This document shows, piece by piece, positions 1 to 7,671 of a stretch of 25,538 nt of DNA; position 1 is the first letter of the stretch, and each line of letters opens with the position of its first letter. The position numbers were made by a program, and so were the translations under genes. The notes beneath the pieces were generated by a model. The model had not been told where the DNA came from. It ran no database searches and saw only the letters and a list, made by a program, of their open reading frames with translations. Source of the stretch: a virus; IMG/VR virus record IMGVR_UViG_3300030105_001704, positions 1-25,538 of that record, one strand, 5' to 3'.

Positions 1-77
1 CGCTGCTCTTGTGCCATCTGTTCAGGTGTGTTCAGTATGTTAGAGAACAAACCCTGTATGTTTATTAAGTCTGCCAT
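1..77 (-). CDS. N-terminal fragment of a probable virion/ejection protein (runs off window)
   Basis: An ATG at 77 opens a frame that stays open to the window edge, giving 25 complete codons beginning MADLINIQGLFSNIL. It follows the TAG stop (81-83) of the upstream gene by 3 nt, as expected inside the late operon. The N-terminus resembles that of the neighbouring 323-residue protein (MADIQNILQGLF), so the two may be related or share an N-terminal targeting segment. By position after the connector and tail genes, an internal virion or DNA-ejection protein is the best guess, but nothing in 25 residues proves it. Confidence 0.6.
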   Translation of the reverse strand, partial: MADLINIQGLFSNILNTPEQMAQEQ

Positions 78-80
78 ATT

Positions 81-1052
81 CTAGTTCCCGCTAAAGAAGT
101 CTGATGCTATGTCACCAATAGTGCCGAACAAGCCTGTAGTGCTGTCACCGGCAGAGTTAGTACCACCTAGTAGTAAGTTAACTATGTCTTGGTTACGAGC
201 TATGCGAGCCTGTGTAGCCTGTCCTTGTGCACCTACCTGTGCTTCAATGCCTGACTCTAACAAACCAGCTGATGTGTTAGCAGCGTTAGAGGCGGCTTGT
301 TGATCTATGCTACCTATGTCAGCACCTAGCGTAGCTGTTCTACGTAGATCATCCATTGGTAAGAATGAGTTGGTGAACAAGTCATTACCTATACCAGCGT
401 TGACAGCTTTGTCTTGTGTGTTTAATCCGAACAAGCCTGAAAAGTTATTAAACCTACGCTGCTCATCGTCTCTAGCTAGGTTGAAAGCGTTAACAGACGT
501 ACCCGCTCGCTGCTCCTCTCTAGCCTTAGCGATAGCCAACTCTTCAGGTGTGCCACCAAACTGCTCAGTACGTACACCACCTCTACCTTGGCTGAACAGT
601 CTCTCTTCTAAAGCTAGACGTTCACGTTCCTGACCTGGCTGCTGAACAGCATTAAGCATCTCAAAGATTTCAGCTTCAGACCTACCTTGACCACCTAGCC
701 CTAACCCATCTAACATCCCTGTTGTCTGAGTCCCTGTATCCTGATTAGCTCTACCGATAAAGTCACCAGCAGACATCCTGCCTGAGTCCACCATAGCCTG
801 TAACTCAGGAGATAGATTCAAACCTAAGCCACTAAAGCGTCCATCAGCTGCCATAGTGTCCACTGTACCGTTCCCAGATGTAACTGAGAAGGGTTGGAAG
901 TTGGCTTGGTCTTGTATACCTGTAGCGGCTGACTGAGCTGTAGCTAAGGCGTTAGTGCCTACGTCTTCAGCTCCCTGTATAGCATCGTTCTGTAGAGCTG
1001 TGGCTGCACCTGCTCCAAACAGACCCTGTAGTATATTCTGAATATCAGCCAT
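81..1052 (-). CDS. Putative internal virion / DNA-ejection protein
   Basis: A 323-residue protein rich in Ala, Gly, Gln and Asn, with no signal peptide and no clear membrane segment. The N-terminal ~45 residues are Ala-rich (GAGAATALQNDAIQGAEDV), the middle (about 120-205) is highly charged and probably helical (ERERLALEERLF, EELAIAKAREEQ), and the C-terminus returns to Gly/Ser/Thr. It sits downstream of the connector and 501-residue tail genes, and its ATG overlaps the preceding gene's stop by 1 nt. Helical, Ala/Gln-rich proteins here in podoviruses are usually ejected internal core proteins. This call rests on position and composition only; a minor tail protein is the alternative. Confidence 0.55.
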   Translation of the reverse strand: MADIQNILQGLFGAGAATALQNDAIQGAEDVGTNALATAQSAATGIQDQANFQPFSVTSGNGTVDTMAADGRFSGLGLNLSPELQAMVDSGRMSAGDFIGRANQDTGTQTTGMLDGLGLGGQGRSEAEIFEMLNAVQQPGQERERLALEERLFSQGRGGVRTEQFGGTPEELAIAKAREEQRAGTSVNAFNLARDDEQRRFNNFSGLFGLNTQDKAVNAGIGNDLFTNSFLPMDDLRRTATLGADIGSIDQQAASNAANTSAGLLESGIEAQVGAQGQATQARIARNQDIVNLLLGGTNSAGDSTTGLFGTIGDIASDFFSGN

Positions 1053-2557
1053 TATATCATCCTTCCCACAATTGAGTGTATGTTAATTTCCTGTATTGCT
1101 AGGGAGTCTCCATCTATACTTGCTTCTAATCCTAATGAGATAGACCTACCCCTTCCTGTTAAGTTAATATGATTCCTGCTAATAGTACCTAGTCCTGATG
1201 AGAACTCATCCTCTCCAAACTCTCCAATACCAAAGAAGGCTTGAGAGAATGTATCTAAACTCTTCTGTATTGTTCTGTATGCTTCTGAGTAGTCGTAAGC
1301 AAACTTGATTGCTATTAACAAACCTGAGCCACCGTCTGTAGTTACGTCAGCACCCTTAGATATCTTCTCTGTTGTTGGTGTGCCAAAGTCCTGTGACCAT
1401 GAGTAGTAACGCATTACGTAACTCTCTCCTTCATCCTTGTACGTGTCTGAGTACTTCTTGATGCCGTTAACTTCACCAAACAATAACGTCTCGTCTCTAG
1501 CAAAGTAACCACAAGCAGCTCTAACACCTGTCCAGTATGTAGTTCTGTATGATCCATCCTCTAACGGCAGCGCTGTGTCGAAGCATATAACATACTGTGA
1601 CGAAGGGAGGATTAACAATACGTTAGAGTTCTTCCTGTCGTACACAGCCTTGATCGGCAACGACTCACCACTAACAAACCCACGTAAGTCTGTGTTAACG
1701 TTTCTGCTGATAGAGCCAATAGGGCTTGACTTCTCTTGTACTGTCCTACCTAGTGACCTGTAACCTGTACTGTCTAAGAACAACAAGTCACTACCTGTGT
1801 TAATCACACTGTCTCGGGCTATACAACCTATGCCGTCGATAGAGTCTTGTAGCTCCATGGTTGAAGGAGAGTCAGCACCTGAGTAGACTAGGATGCTACG
1901 ACGACCAAAGATAACTAAGAATCCGTTGTGTGCTGCTAACGCTACAGGTGTATCGAACCCTTGAGGCCAATACTCTCTAGTGTCTATACTCCCTGACGTA
2001 CCACCTGTCCAGCTATCACCCTGTAACAAGTCTGTCCAATAGACTATGTGTTCTGATCCAGCACTACCAGCTGCGAAGATTCTACCATAACCCGCTACTG
2101 CACAGCTGGCTTCAGGAGGTGTACCTGTCCCTGACGTACTGTGTAACGCTAACGTACCGGCAGCTGTGTAGCTTAGCGGTTCATGCTCTGCTTGGAACAT
2201 ATGCACTTCGTTAGCTAACGTAACCATCTGCCAATCATCAGCTGTTATAGTTAGGCTGGCTGTTATGTCTGTTAACGTTGTAGTCCCTGTGAATATCTTA
2301 TCGTCACCAGCCGACAGAGTCACTGACGTACCATCCTGCTTTAAGAATTCATAGATTGTTTTGATGTTGGTGTCTGTACCGTTTGTAGTGGTAACATACT
2401 CTAAGCCCTGACGAGAAGCTATACGACCACGATTGTCTACTATGCAATTATCAGCAACCTTAGCAAATGCAGGAGGCATAGATGCTGGACTGTCTTCTGT
2501 GTTTAACCCGAAGAAACCTGGTGCTTCTAAGATTACATTTGATAAAGGCTTAGCCAT
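1052..2557 (-). CDS. Tail/DNA-stabilisation hub protein (podovirus type)
   Basis: A 501-residue, beta-rich protein opening with a conserved-looking segment (APGFFGLNTEDSP, then ADNCIVDNRGRIASRQGLEY). I associate this with a large podoviral tail protein family placed directly after the head-tail adaptor and functionally comparable to P22 gp10 or T7 gp12, which seals the portal channel and carries the tail tip. Repeated short beta motifs (VIFGRRSILVYSG, DLLFLDSTGYRSLG) suggest a propeller-like fold. The start ATG lies directly after the TAG of the adaptor gene (TAGATG), with a GGGAAG Shine-Dalgarno. Family identity is from pattern recognition, not a search. Confidence 0.6.
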   Translation of the reverse strand: MAKPLSNVILEAPGFFGLNTEDSPASMPPAFAKVADNCIVDNRGRIASRQGLEYVTTTNGTDTNIKTIYEFLKQDGTSVTLSAGDDKIFTGTTTLTDITASLTITADDWQMVTLANEVHMFQAEHEPLSYTAAGTLALHSTSGTGTPPEASCAVAGYGRIFAAGSAGSEHIVYWTDLLQGDSWTGGTSGSIDTREYWPQGFDTPVALAAHNGFLVIFGRRSILVYSGADSPSTMELQDSIDGIGCIARDSVINTGSDLLFLDSTGYRSLGRTVQEKSSPIGSISRNVNTDLRGFVSGESLPIKAVYDRKNSNVLLILPSSQYVICFDTALPLEDGSYRTTYWTGVRAACGYFARDETLLFGEVNGIKKYSDTYKDEGESYVMRYYSWSQDFGTPTTEKISKGADVTTDGGSGLLIAIKFAYDYSEAYRTIQKSLDTFSQAFFGIGEFGEDEFSSGLGTISRNHINLTGRGRSISLGLEASIDGDSLAIQEINIHSIVGRMI

Positions 2558-3205
2558 CTACTTAACTTCCCATGTCATTAACTCAGGGTGTCTCTCTCTG
2601 TCTAGGGCTACGTAGTCTGACAACACAGCCTTAGCCTTACCCATAGCATTGCTAGGTCCGTTAGAGCCATCCTCGCCCCTCTCTTCCTTAGCCATTGCTA
2701 GAGCTAGCTGTATGACAGGCTGTTCAGGCATTAGCACTTCCACTGTGCCATCCGCAATCGGTCCTTGATGCCTCTTAACATGGAACTTAAGACTCTGCTC
2801 TGCTGTCGGTACAGGCCATACAGTTACTACAGGATCGTCTGATGCGTCTACGCTGTCGTATGCGTATATAGTAGGACTACCACCTGTACCGCCACCCATG
2901 TTAGTGTTACGTATGATCTGCTCTAGCGTCGACGCTCTCAACTCACCGTCAGTGTCGTCGTTGTATGCAAAGTAGACTTGACCCATCTGACCTAGACCAC
3001 TTAACGTATACGTCTGTGTGTCCGCTACAGTTGTAATGTCTATAACAGTGAATAGAGAATGCCAATTGTGAACAGACTGTGTCATGTCCATAGCGTCATT
3101 AACAAAGTCACTGATCATAGCTGTGTATGCGTTGTCTGACACTGTCAATGCTGGGTCTTCACGTAGCCGACTAAGTACATTGTTTAGTATATCTATGTGT
3201 CTCAT
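2558..3205 (-). CDS. Head-to-tail adaptor (tail tubular A-like)
   Basis: A 215-residue protein with the usual look of podoviral adaptors that ring the portal (T7 gp11 or P22 gp4 role). The N-terminus is helical (ILNNVLSRLREDP, then ISDFVNDAMDMTQSVHNWHSL), followed by a beta-rich middle (ADTQTYTLSGLGQMGQVYF) and a C-terminal helical region with a conserved-looking Pro-Glu-Gln-Pro turn and a long helix (QLALAMAKEERGEDG). The ATG overlaps the stop of the upstream glycine-rich gene by one base (TAATG), implying translational coupling. Size and place before the 501-residue tail protein both fit. Confidence is moderate because the family call is by pattern. Confidence 0.6.
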   Translation of the reverse strand: MRHIDILNNVLSRLREDPALTVSDNAYTAMISDFVNDAMDMTQSVHNWHSLFTVIDITTVADTQTYTLSGLGQMGQVYFAYNDDTDGELRASTLEQIIRNTNMGGGTGGSPTIYAYDSVDASDDPVVTVWPVPTAEQSLKFHVKRHQGPIADGTVEVLMPEQPVIQLALAMAKEERGEDGSNGPSNAMGKAKAVLSDYVALDRERHPELMTWEVK

Positions 3206-4848
3206 TATAAATAGTTCCTGAACTTACGTGAGAATTGAAACAATCCTTTAGGTATGTTATCTAGGTTGATGTCGTTGTTAAATACTTGGCTAGTGATAGA
3301 GGGACCACGCTGGAACATACCACCTGTGCCGTTACCTGTGCCGTCACCTGTACCGTCTCCTACACCGTCTCCTGCACCTGTGCCGCTACCTGTGTCAGCT
3401 ACAGCGTCAGGTGTTTGATTAGGTCCAGCTACACCGTCACCAACATCACCACTACCTGTACTGGGCGTAGCAGTTACACCACCTGTACCGGCTGCTTGTG
3501 TACCTGTAGTACCTGGCTGAGGTGAAGAAGAATCGAATACGTTATCACCTAGTATAGGGATTAGCGACACCATACCAGCTGTGTTATCTATTGTAGCTAC
3601 TGAGTTACCTTCTACATCTACCACATGCTCAGCTACTACACCGTCTGTTCCTGCGACAGGGCGTATAACATACTCACCACCGTCCTCTAGGGCTACGTCA
3701 GAGCCTTCTACAGCTGGCTCAGTACTACCATCCCCTGTGTTGGTGAACACGCCCTGAGTGGCGTCATAGGCCCATACGTCAGAGGGCTGAGATGCGTCTG
3801 GTGTCTGATTAGGACCAACTACGCCAGCTGGTACGTCACCACTGCCTGTGCTAGGAGTAGGGAATAGACCACCTGTGGATGCTGTAGGCTGAGCAGCTGG
3901 TTCAGCGTTACCTGCGTCAGACTGACTAGCACTACCAGACACAGCAGCTACAGCGTCTAAGATGTTCTGAAACAAACCTCCACCACTAGAGCTGCTACCT
4001 CCTGACGATTCAGAACTAGACTGTGGTACAGCTGAAGCTAAATCAATCATCCCGTTCGAGTCTGTACGTACACCAAACTGTGCATCATCACCTGTGTTAC
4101 CGGCTGACAAGTCTACGTTAAACTCAGGGAACCTATCCCATACAGCCTGTAACGCTGCTGTTCTTTCTTCAGGGTTTAGTCCATTCTTAGCTGACTGTGA
4201 GGATACAATAGACGCTATCCTTAAAGCCTTCTGAGATGAAGACATGTCGTTGTTGTCGTTAGTTGCTGTGATTAGTTCTTGTAAGTCTGCCTCAGACAGT
4301 GGAGCATCTTCGTTGCTGTCTACGCCTAAGTTACCTACACCACCTGTGCCGCCACCACCTAGACCACCTCCGCTAGTGCCGCTACCAGATGAGATAGACC
4401 CACCTGTAAAGCCACTACCACCAGTCGATGCTGATGGGAAAGAAACAGGTGCTAAGTTAATCCCACCTGATCCACCAAACTGTGCGTCATTAGAACCATC
4501 AGCTCTAATAGGTACTATGCGTACAGGAGGAGCTTTGTTAGGGTTAACAGTAGGAGCTGGGTCGTTACGTGCTTCAAACGATTCTATCAAAGCAGCGAAC
4601 TGATCGTTACCGCTCTGTGGTACTAACTCACTATCTAGTGAGCTACTGAATGGGTCTGGTCCAGCCTGGGGCGGTACGTAGTACTGGTTAATTAACGACT
4701 GTGCATCGTTAGCTGATATAGCTCCTGCCGTACCAGCATAGGCGTCACTAACAGACTGAGTACTAATACCGTTATCTACTAGGTAAGACGCTACAGCTGA
4801 CGGACCACCGTTCTGTAACACACTATCTAATGTCTGTCTTAAGCTCAT
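3205..4848 (-). CDS. Glycine/serine-rich repeat structural protein
   Basis: A 547-residue low-complexity protein. The N-terminal ~60 residues look folded (MSLRQTLDSVLQNGGPSAV, then SYLVDNGIST); the bulk is Gly-Ser-Thr-rich linker with a roughly 30-residue module that occurs twice around PSTGSGDV and GPNQTPDA, encoded near 3,799-3,860 and 3,410-3,471. A GD-GTG ladder follows (GDGVGDGTGDGTGNGTGG). It ends in a basic, aromatic tail (PKGLFQFSRKFRNYL). No enzymatic motif is visible. Placement between lysis-like genes and connector genes suggests a virion-associated protein, perhaps internal or decorating; function is unknown. Antisense reading frames across it come from its repetitive codons. Confidence 0.7.
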   Translation of the reverse strand: MSLRQTLDSVLQNGGPSAVASYLVDNGISTQSVSDAYAGTAGAISANDAQSLINQYYVPPQAGPDPFSSSLDSELVPQSGNDQFAALIESFEARNDPAPTVNPNKAPPVRIVPIRADGSNDAQFGGSGGINLAPVSFPSASTGGSGFTGGSISSGSGTSGGGLGGGGTGGVGNLGVDSNEDAPLSEADLQELITATNDNNDMSSSQKALRIASIVSSQSAKNGLNPEERTAALQAVWDRFPEFNVDLSAGNTGDDAQFGVRTDSNGMIDLASAVPQSSSESSGGSSSSGGGLFQNILDAVAAVSGSASQSDAGNAEPAAQPTASTGGLFPTPSTGSGDVPAGVVGPNQTPDASQPSDVWAYDATQGVFTNTGDGSTEPAVEGSDVALEDGGEYVIRPVAGTDGVVAEHVVDVEGNSVATIDNTAGMVSLIPILGDNVFDSSSPQPGTTGTQAAGTGGVTATPSTGSGDVGDGVAGPNQTPDAVADTGSGTGAGDGVGDGTGDGTGNGTGGMFQRGPSITSQVFNNDINLDNIPKGLFQFSRKFRNYL

Positions 4849-4875
4849 GTGTTCTACCTATGTTAGTGTATCTAA

Positions 4876-4959
4876 TTACTTCTTAGGCTTTCTTTTCTTA
4901 GCTGCTGCTTTCTTACCAGCTGCTGTGTATGGGAACTTCTTACCTTTAACGTTTGGCAT
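4876..4959 (-). CDS. 27-residue lysine-rich basic peptide
   Basis: A complete short gene: ATG at 4,959, TAA at 4,876-4,878. The product begins MPNVKGKKFPYTAAGKK and continues in Lys/Ala; almost half of its residues are Lys or Arg. An AAAGGA Shine-Dalgarno lies 7 nt before the ATG. It occupies the otherwise empty gap between the glycine-rich gene and the phospholipase-like gene and is in the same orientation. Such peptides often bind nucleic acid or are packaged with phage DNA; I recall similar 'PYT..GK.AA.K' peptides in aquatic podoviruses. Function is inferred only from charge. Confidence 0.65.
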   Translation of the reverse strand: MPNVKGKKFPYTAAGKKAAAKKRKPKK

Positions 4960-4979
4960 GGTGTTTTCCTTTATGTTAG

Positions 4980-5336
4980 TTAATCTTTATAGTGCCAGTA
5001 TGCAGGACCACCGAAGGCTACAACAGCTTCATAGTACTTTAAAGCTCTACGTCTACGTAGTGGCTTAAGCACCTTACTCATGAAGCTAGTCTGTCCTTCT
5101 ATTAGTCTAAGCATGTTGTTTAAGAAGACTCTATCAGCCTCCTCCTTGTCTAAATGTGTTAGTCCTACGTGGTACATCCAGTCGTGTACGTTACAAGCTG
5201 GTGTTATCTTTAAGCCATAGACGCTGTCTGGTACAAAGTCAAACTTAGCCTGTGCTGATCCGCACCCATTACATATAAGTTCTATCTCACCGTCTGAGGC
5301 GTTCTTATATGACTCTGGAGCAAACAACTTAATCAT
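4980..5336 (-). CDS. Phospholipase A2-like protein
   Basis: A 118-residue protein. Residues around the middle read CNGCGSA, then FDFVPDSVYGLKITPACNVHDWMYHVG and a following EADRVFLNNM helix. The CNVHDWMY stretch resembles the CxxHDxxY catalytic signature of phospholipase A2-like enzymes (His-Asp pair), with a downstream Asp-containing helix also typical. If active it would hydrolyse membrane phospholipids, helping lysis or entry. The ATG at 5,336 is preferred over an in-frame GTG at 5,369 because AGGAAG lies 7 nt upstream and it overlaps the stop of the holin-like gene. It neighbours a membrane-spanning gene, which fits a membrane-attack role. Activity is unproven. Confidence 0.5.
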   Translation of the reverse strand: MIKLFAPESYKNASDGEIELICNGCGSAQAKFDFVPDSVYGLKITPACNVHDWMYHVGLTHLDKEEADRVFLNNMLRLIEGQTSFMSKVLKPLRRRRALKYYEAVVAFGGPAYWHYKD

Positions 5337-5535
5337 CTTTCTTCTTCCTATTCCTAAAGCTCTGTACACCTAACACTACTGTAACACATGCAGCTGCGAA
5401 CACGCCTAAGTCTGCTAGTATGCTGGACCATAGCGTTAACTGTTGAGCATTAACGGTAATGCCTAACACTGTGGTTGACACTCCAGACACCATAGCCTTA
5501 ACCTGTGCTGGGTCTTGTATTAAATTCTTTATCAT
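5329..5535 (-). CDS. Small membrane protein, holin-like
   Basis: From ATG 5,535 the product is 68 residues: a helical N-terminus (MIKNLIQDPAQVKAMVSG), two hydrophobic stretches (VSTTVLGITVNA and LGVFAAACVTVVLGV) and a strongly basic tail (RNRKKKDD). Hydrophobic segment(s) followed by a charged C-terminus are typical of phage holins, which form inner-membrane holes. An in-frame TTG at 5,607 would add 24 residues; I prefer the ATG because the TTG has no clear Shine-Dalgarno and the extra residues resemble nothing I know. Its 3' end overlaps the phospholipase-like gene by 8 nt. The endolysin candidate lies 8 kb upstream, so the lysis genes are not adjacent. Confidence 0.5.
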   Translation of the reverse strand: MIKNLIQDPAQVKAMVSGVSTTVLGITVNAQQLTLWSSILADLGVFAAACVTVVLGVQSFRNRKKKDD

Positions 5536-5633
5536 CCTATTTACCCACTGCAAAGAAAGACCTTCTAAACGGAACTCGTAGATTGTAGATAGAGCTAGTG
5601 TTAGCAAAGTTTAACTTAGTAAACCACATAACA

Positions 5634-6053
5634 TTAAACACCCAGTGCCACCCTGACCTTTTTCTTTTTACGACCAATGGCCTTACCTGCTCCGACCTTT
5701 AGGGATGCTGCGTTACCTATAATGGCTGCTACTAGGTCAGCTTTAGTATCTTCCGACTCTGATATAATAGCGTCAAGCAAAGGTGTAGGGGCTTGGTTGT
5801 CTGCTGTGTAAGCAGCCGCCTCAGCCTCTTGAGTTGAAAACGTGTCTATTTCGGCTTGGGAGTAATCAGCCGTCATAGCTGCTGTTTCTTCCTCAAACTC
5901 TAGTATAGCTTGGTCACTAGCGACTTGCTTAAGTCTTGCTGGTTCTGCGGCTAACTCGACAGCCTTCAATACCACCCACTCGGCCTTCTCTAAGGTAGTG
6001 TATGGAACAATTGTTTGTTTACCTGTCTTCACATTCATTTCTATTCTATTCAT
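5634..6053 (-). CDS. Tail-fibre-adjacent small protein, function unknown
   Basis: A 139-residue acidic, Ala-rich protein, with a basic cluster near the end (GRKKKKVRVALGV). The middle (TADYSQAEIDTFSTQEAEA then YTADNQAPTPLLDAI) is typical of small proteins encoded just after phage tail fibres, some of which (DUF4376-like or fibre-assembly proteins) help fold or attach the fibre. It starts 11 nt after the fibre stop. Its codon style (more TTT, AAA, GCG and few TACGT-type strings) differs from the surrounding late genes but matches the fibre C-terminus, suggesting the two moved together. No catalytic motif is visible. Confidence 0.6.
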   Translation of the reverse strand: MNRIEMNVKTGKQTIVPYTTLEKAEWVVLKAVELAAEPARLKQVASDQAILEFEEETAAMTADYSQAEIDTFSTQEAEAAAYTADNQAPTPLLDAIISESEDTKADLVAAIIGNAASLKVGAGKAIGRKKKKVRVALGV

Positions 6054-6064
6054 TACTCATGCTC

Positions 6065-7600
6065 CTATTGATACGCTATATTGATTTCGCCAAAATCGAA
6101 AGCGTCCGAGCCTCCGGCTGTTGTAACACTCACCTGAGTAAGCTCTGCTGAAAGAGATTTACCGCCAGCTGTTGAAAAGAGATTATTAGAAACAGAAATG
6201 TCCGACCAAGCTCCTTGCGCTGACCATGAATTAGTAGTTGAGTTTTCAAGAGTCATAATTATGCTGCCACTTAGTTTGTAACTAGCATTTGCTGTTTTAA
6301 GTTGGAAGCCTGATGTAACCCCTTCTGTCGCTACTGCTGTGTTGATTTGGTTTGCTGATGTGCAGTTATAGCCTCCTGTTTCTATACCCCCTGAATCACC
6401 AATCCTGACGGTAATAGCGCTAGTGCCATTAGTAGACACATTTTTAAAAGTAACTATTATTTGTTTGGTTCCGGAAGGCAGGCCGGTAAAGTTTATTGCT
6501 GTGCCTGAAGTAGATTCTACAGGCGTTCCCAGTGATAGCCCAGAAGGAGCTACTAAAGATGTGCCATCAGCTCTGGCGTAACTAGTCATTCTTACTTTAC
6601 CAATGTCAAAGTAAACAAACTCAGCTTCATCACCAGCTGCTGTAGTTACGTTAGCTCCGCTAAGACACACAATGTCAGTATTGTTAGTTAAGATTAAAGC
6701 AGCATCAAAATGTAATTTAACAACTGTGCCTACAGCTAAGTTAGCAAAAGATGTAGCTGTGGTCGTGCCTGTTACATCAAAATAGTTACCTGTACTTGTT
6801 AGTGGCAACTCTGTAGCACTGGATATGTCTGAACCTTTAGTCCAGGTTTGAGTTTTTGTAAACGTCTGTGCTACGTCTAATTTAGCTGTGTCTGCGTCAT
6901 AGGCTTGTACGTCTGATCCTATTTCTAAACTTAAGTCAGCTCTAGCTTCAGCGTAGCTCCTACCTTCTAATGTATTGCCGTCTGTAAAGCGTGCAAAATC
7001 GTTAGTTACTGGCGTACCCGATATTGTTAATGCGCCTATGTCTACCACTGTAGCGTCTACGTAAGCCTTAATAGACTGCTGCGTAGCTAACACTGTAGCA
7101 CTGTTGCTACCCATAGCGTCTTCGTCTAAGACTGCTGTAACTGTAGCGCCACTAGCCAGGACAAAAGAGCCACCAGTAATCAAACCAGAAGCTGTAGCAT
7201 TAGCTACGCTTACGTTACCTGTTGTTGTTAGGTTCTCGTTACCAAAGCTAATAGCTCCACTAGAGTCTGTGATGCTGCCGCTAGTAACTGTTAACGTACC
7301 ACTAGTTAACTCGTCTGTCCACACCTTAGCCCACCGTACGCTGGTAGAGCCTAAGCTGTCTGTTGAATCTGTATCAGACACAATGTTGCTACCCACTGTA
7401 ACTACACCTGATGTAGTCAAAGCAGCTAAGCTTACTGTACCTGTGAATGTGGGATCAGCCAAGTTAGCTTTGGTAGCTATGGCTGTAGATATGTTATCGT
7501 ATTCTGTATCGAACAAACTACCTAGTATCTTCTTGGCTGCATTACCAGAAGGTAGATTGTCCTTCGCTGTGAAGTTTGTAGTCTTTGAGTAATTAGCCAT
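6065..7600 (-). CDS. Tail fibre / receptor-binding protein
   Basis: A 511-residue protein dominated by Thr, Ser, Gly, Ala and Val. The N-terminus (MANYSKTTNFTAKDNLPSGN, then AAKKILGSLFDTEYDNISTA) looks like a virion-attachment segment shared by many phage fibres. It is followed by beta-helix-like repeats (LTTSGVVTVGSN, SGTLTVTSGSIT, LTTTGNVSVANA). The last ~150 residues (from about VESTSGTAINFTG) form a probable globular beta domain for receptor binding. The gene follows the capsid terminator and precedes the small fibre-adjacent gene. Base style changes in the C-terminal third, consistent with modular exchange of the host-recognition tip. Fibre identity is well supported; the receptor is unknown. 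Confidence 0.75.
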   Translation of the reverse strand: MANYSKTTNFTAKDNLPSGNAAKKILGSLFDTEYDNISTAIATKANLADPTFTGTVSLAALTTSGVVTVGSNIVSDTDSTDSLGSTSVRWAKVWTDELTSGTLTVTSGSITDSSGAISFGNENLTTTGNVSVANATASGLITGGSFVLASGATVTAVLDEDAMGSNSATVLATQQSIKAYVDATVVDIGALTISGTPVTNDFARFTDGNTLEGRSYAEARADLSLEIGSDVQAYDADTAKLDVAQTFTKTQTWTKGSDISSATELPLTSTGNYFDVTGTTTATSFANLAVGTVVKLHFDAALILTNNTDIVCLSGANVTTAAGDEAEFVYFDIGKVRMTSYARADGTSLVAPSGLSLGTPVESTSGTAINFTGLPSGTKQIIVTFKNVSTNGTSAITVRIGDSGGIETGGYNCTSANQINTAVATEGVTSGFQLKTANASYKLSGSIIMTLENSTTNSWSAQGAWSDISVSNNLFSTAGGKSLSAELTQVSVTTAGGSDAFDFGEINIAYQ

Positions 7601-7620
7601 GTCTATTCCTAGTACGTTAT

Positions 7621-7653
7621 AAAAACTCCCCTGACCCGTTAGAGCCAGAGGAG
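7621..7653 (-). terminator. Rho-independent terminator after major capsid gene
   Basis: Read on the minus strand, CTCCTCTGGC pairs with GTCAGGGGAG across an 8-nt loop: 10 pairs, two of them G-U. A run of five T follows (plus-strand 7,621-7,625), then ATAA. Because the G-U pairs form only in the minus-strand RNA, the element is oriented to stop leftward transcription just after the capsid gene. It probably limits read-through into tail genes and keeps capsid message high. Confidence 0.8.
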
Positions 7654-7671
7654 GTACTAATAAGCTAGACC

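Noticed and set aside
3286-3525. Plus-strand Cys/Thr-rich frame of 79 codons
   Set aside because: Antisense to the glycine/threonine repeats of the 547-residue gene; the low-complexity codons create a stop-free shadow with no ribosome site.
5537-5629. Possible 30-residue minus-strand gene (MWFTKLNFANTSSIYNLRV...) ending just before the holin-like ATG
   Set aside because: It fits the gap neatly and ends one base before the next ATG, but it has no Shine-Dalgarno or recognisable features. It remains possible as a leader peptide.
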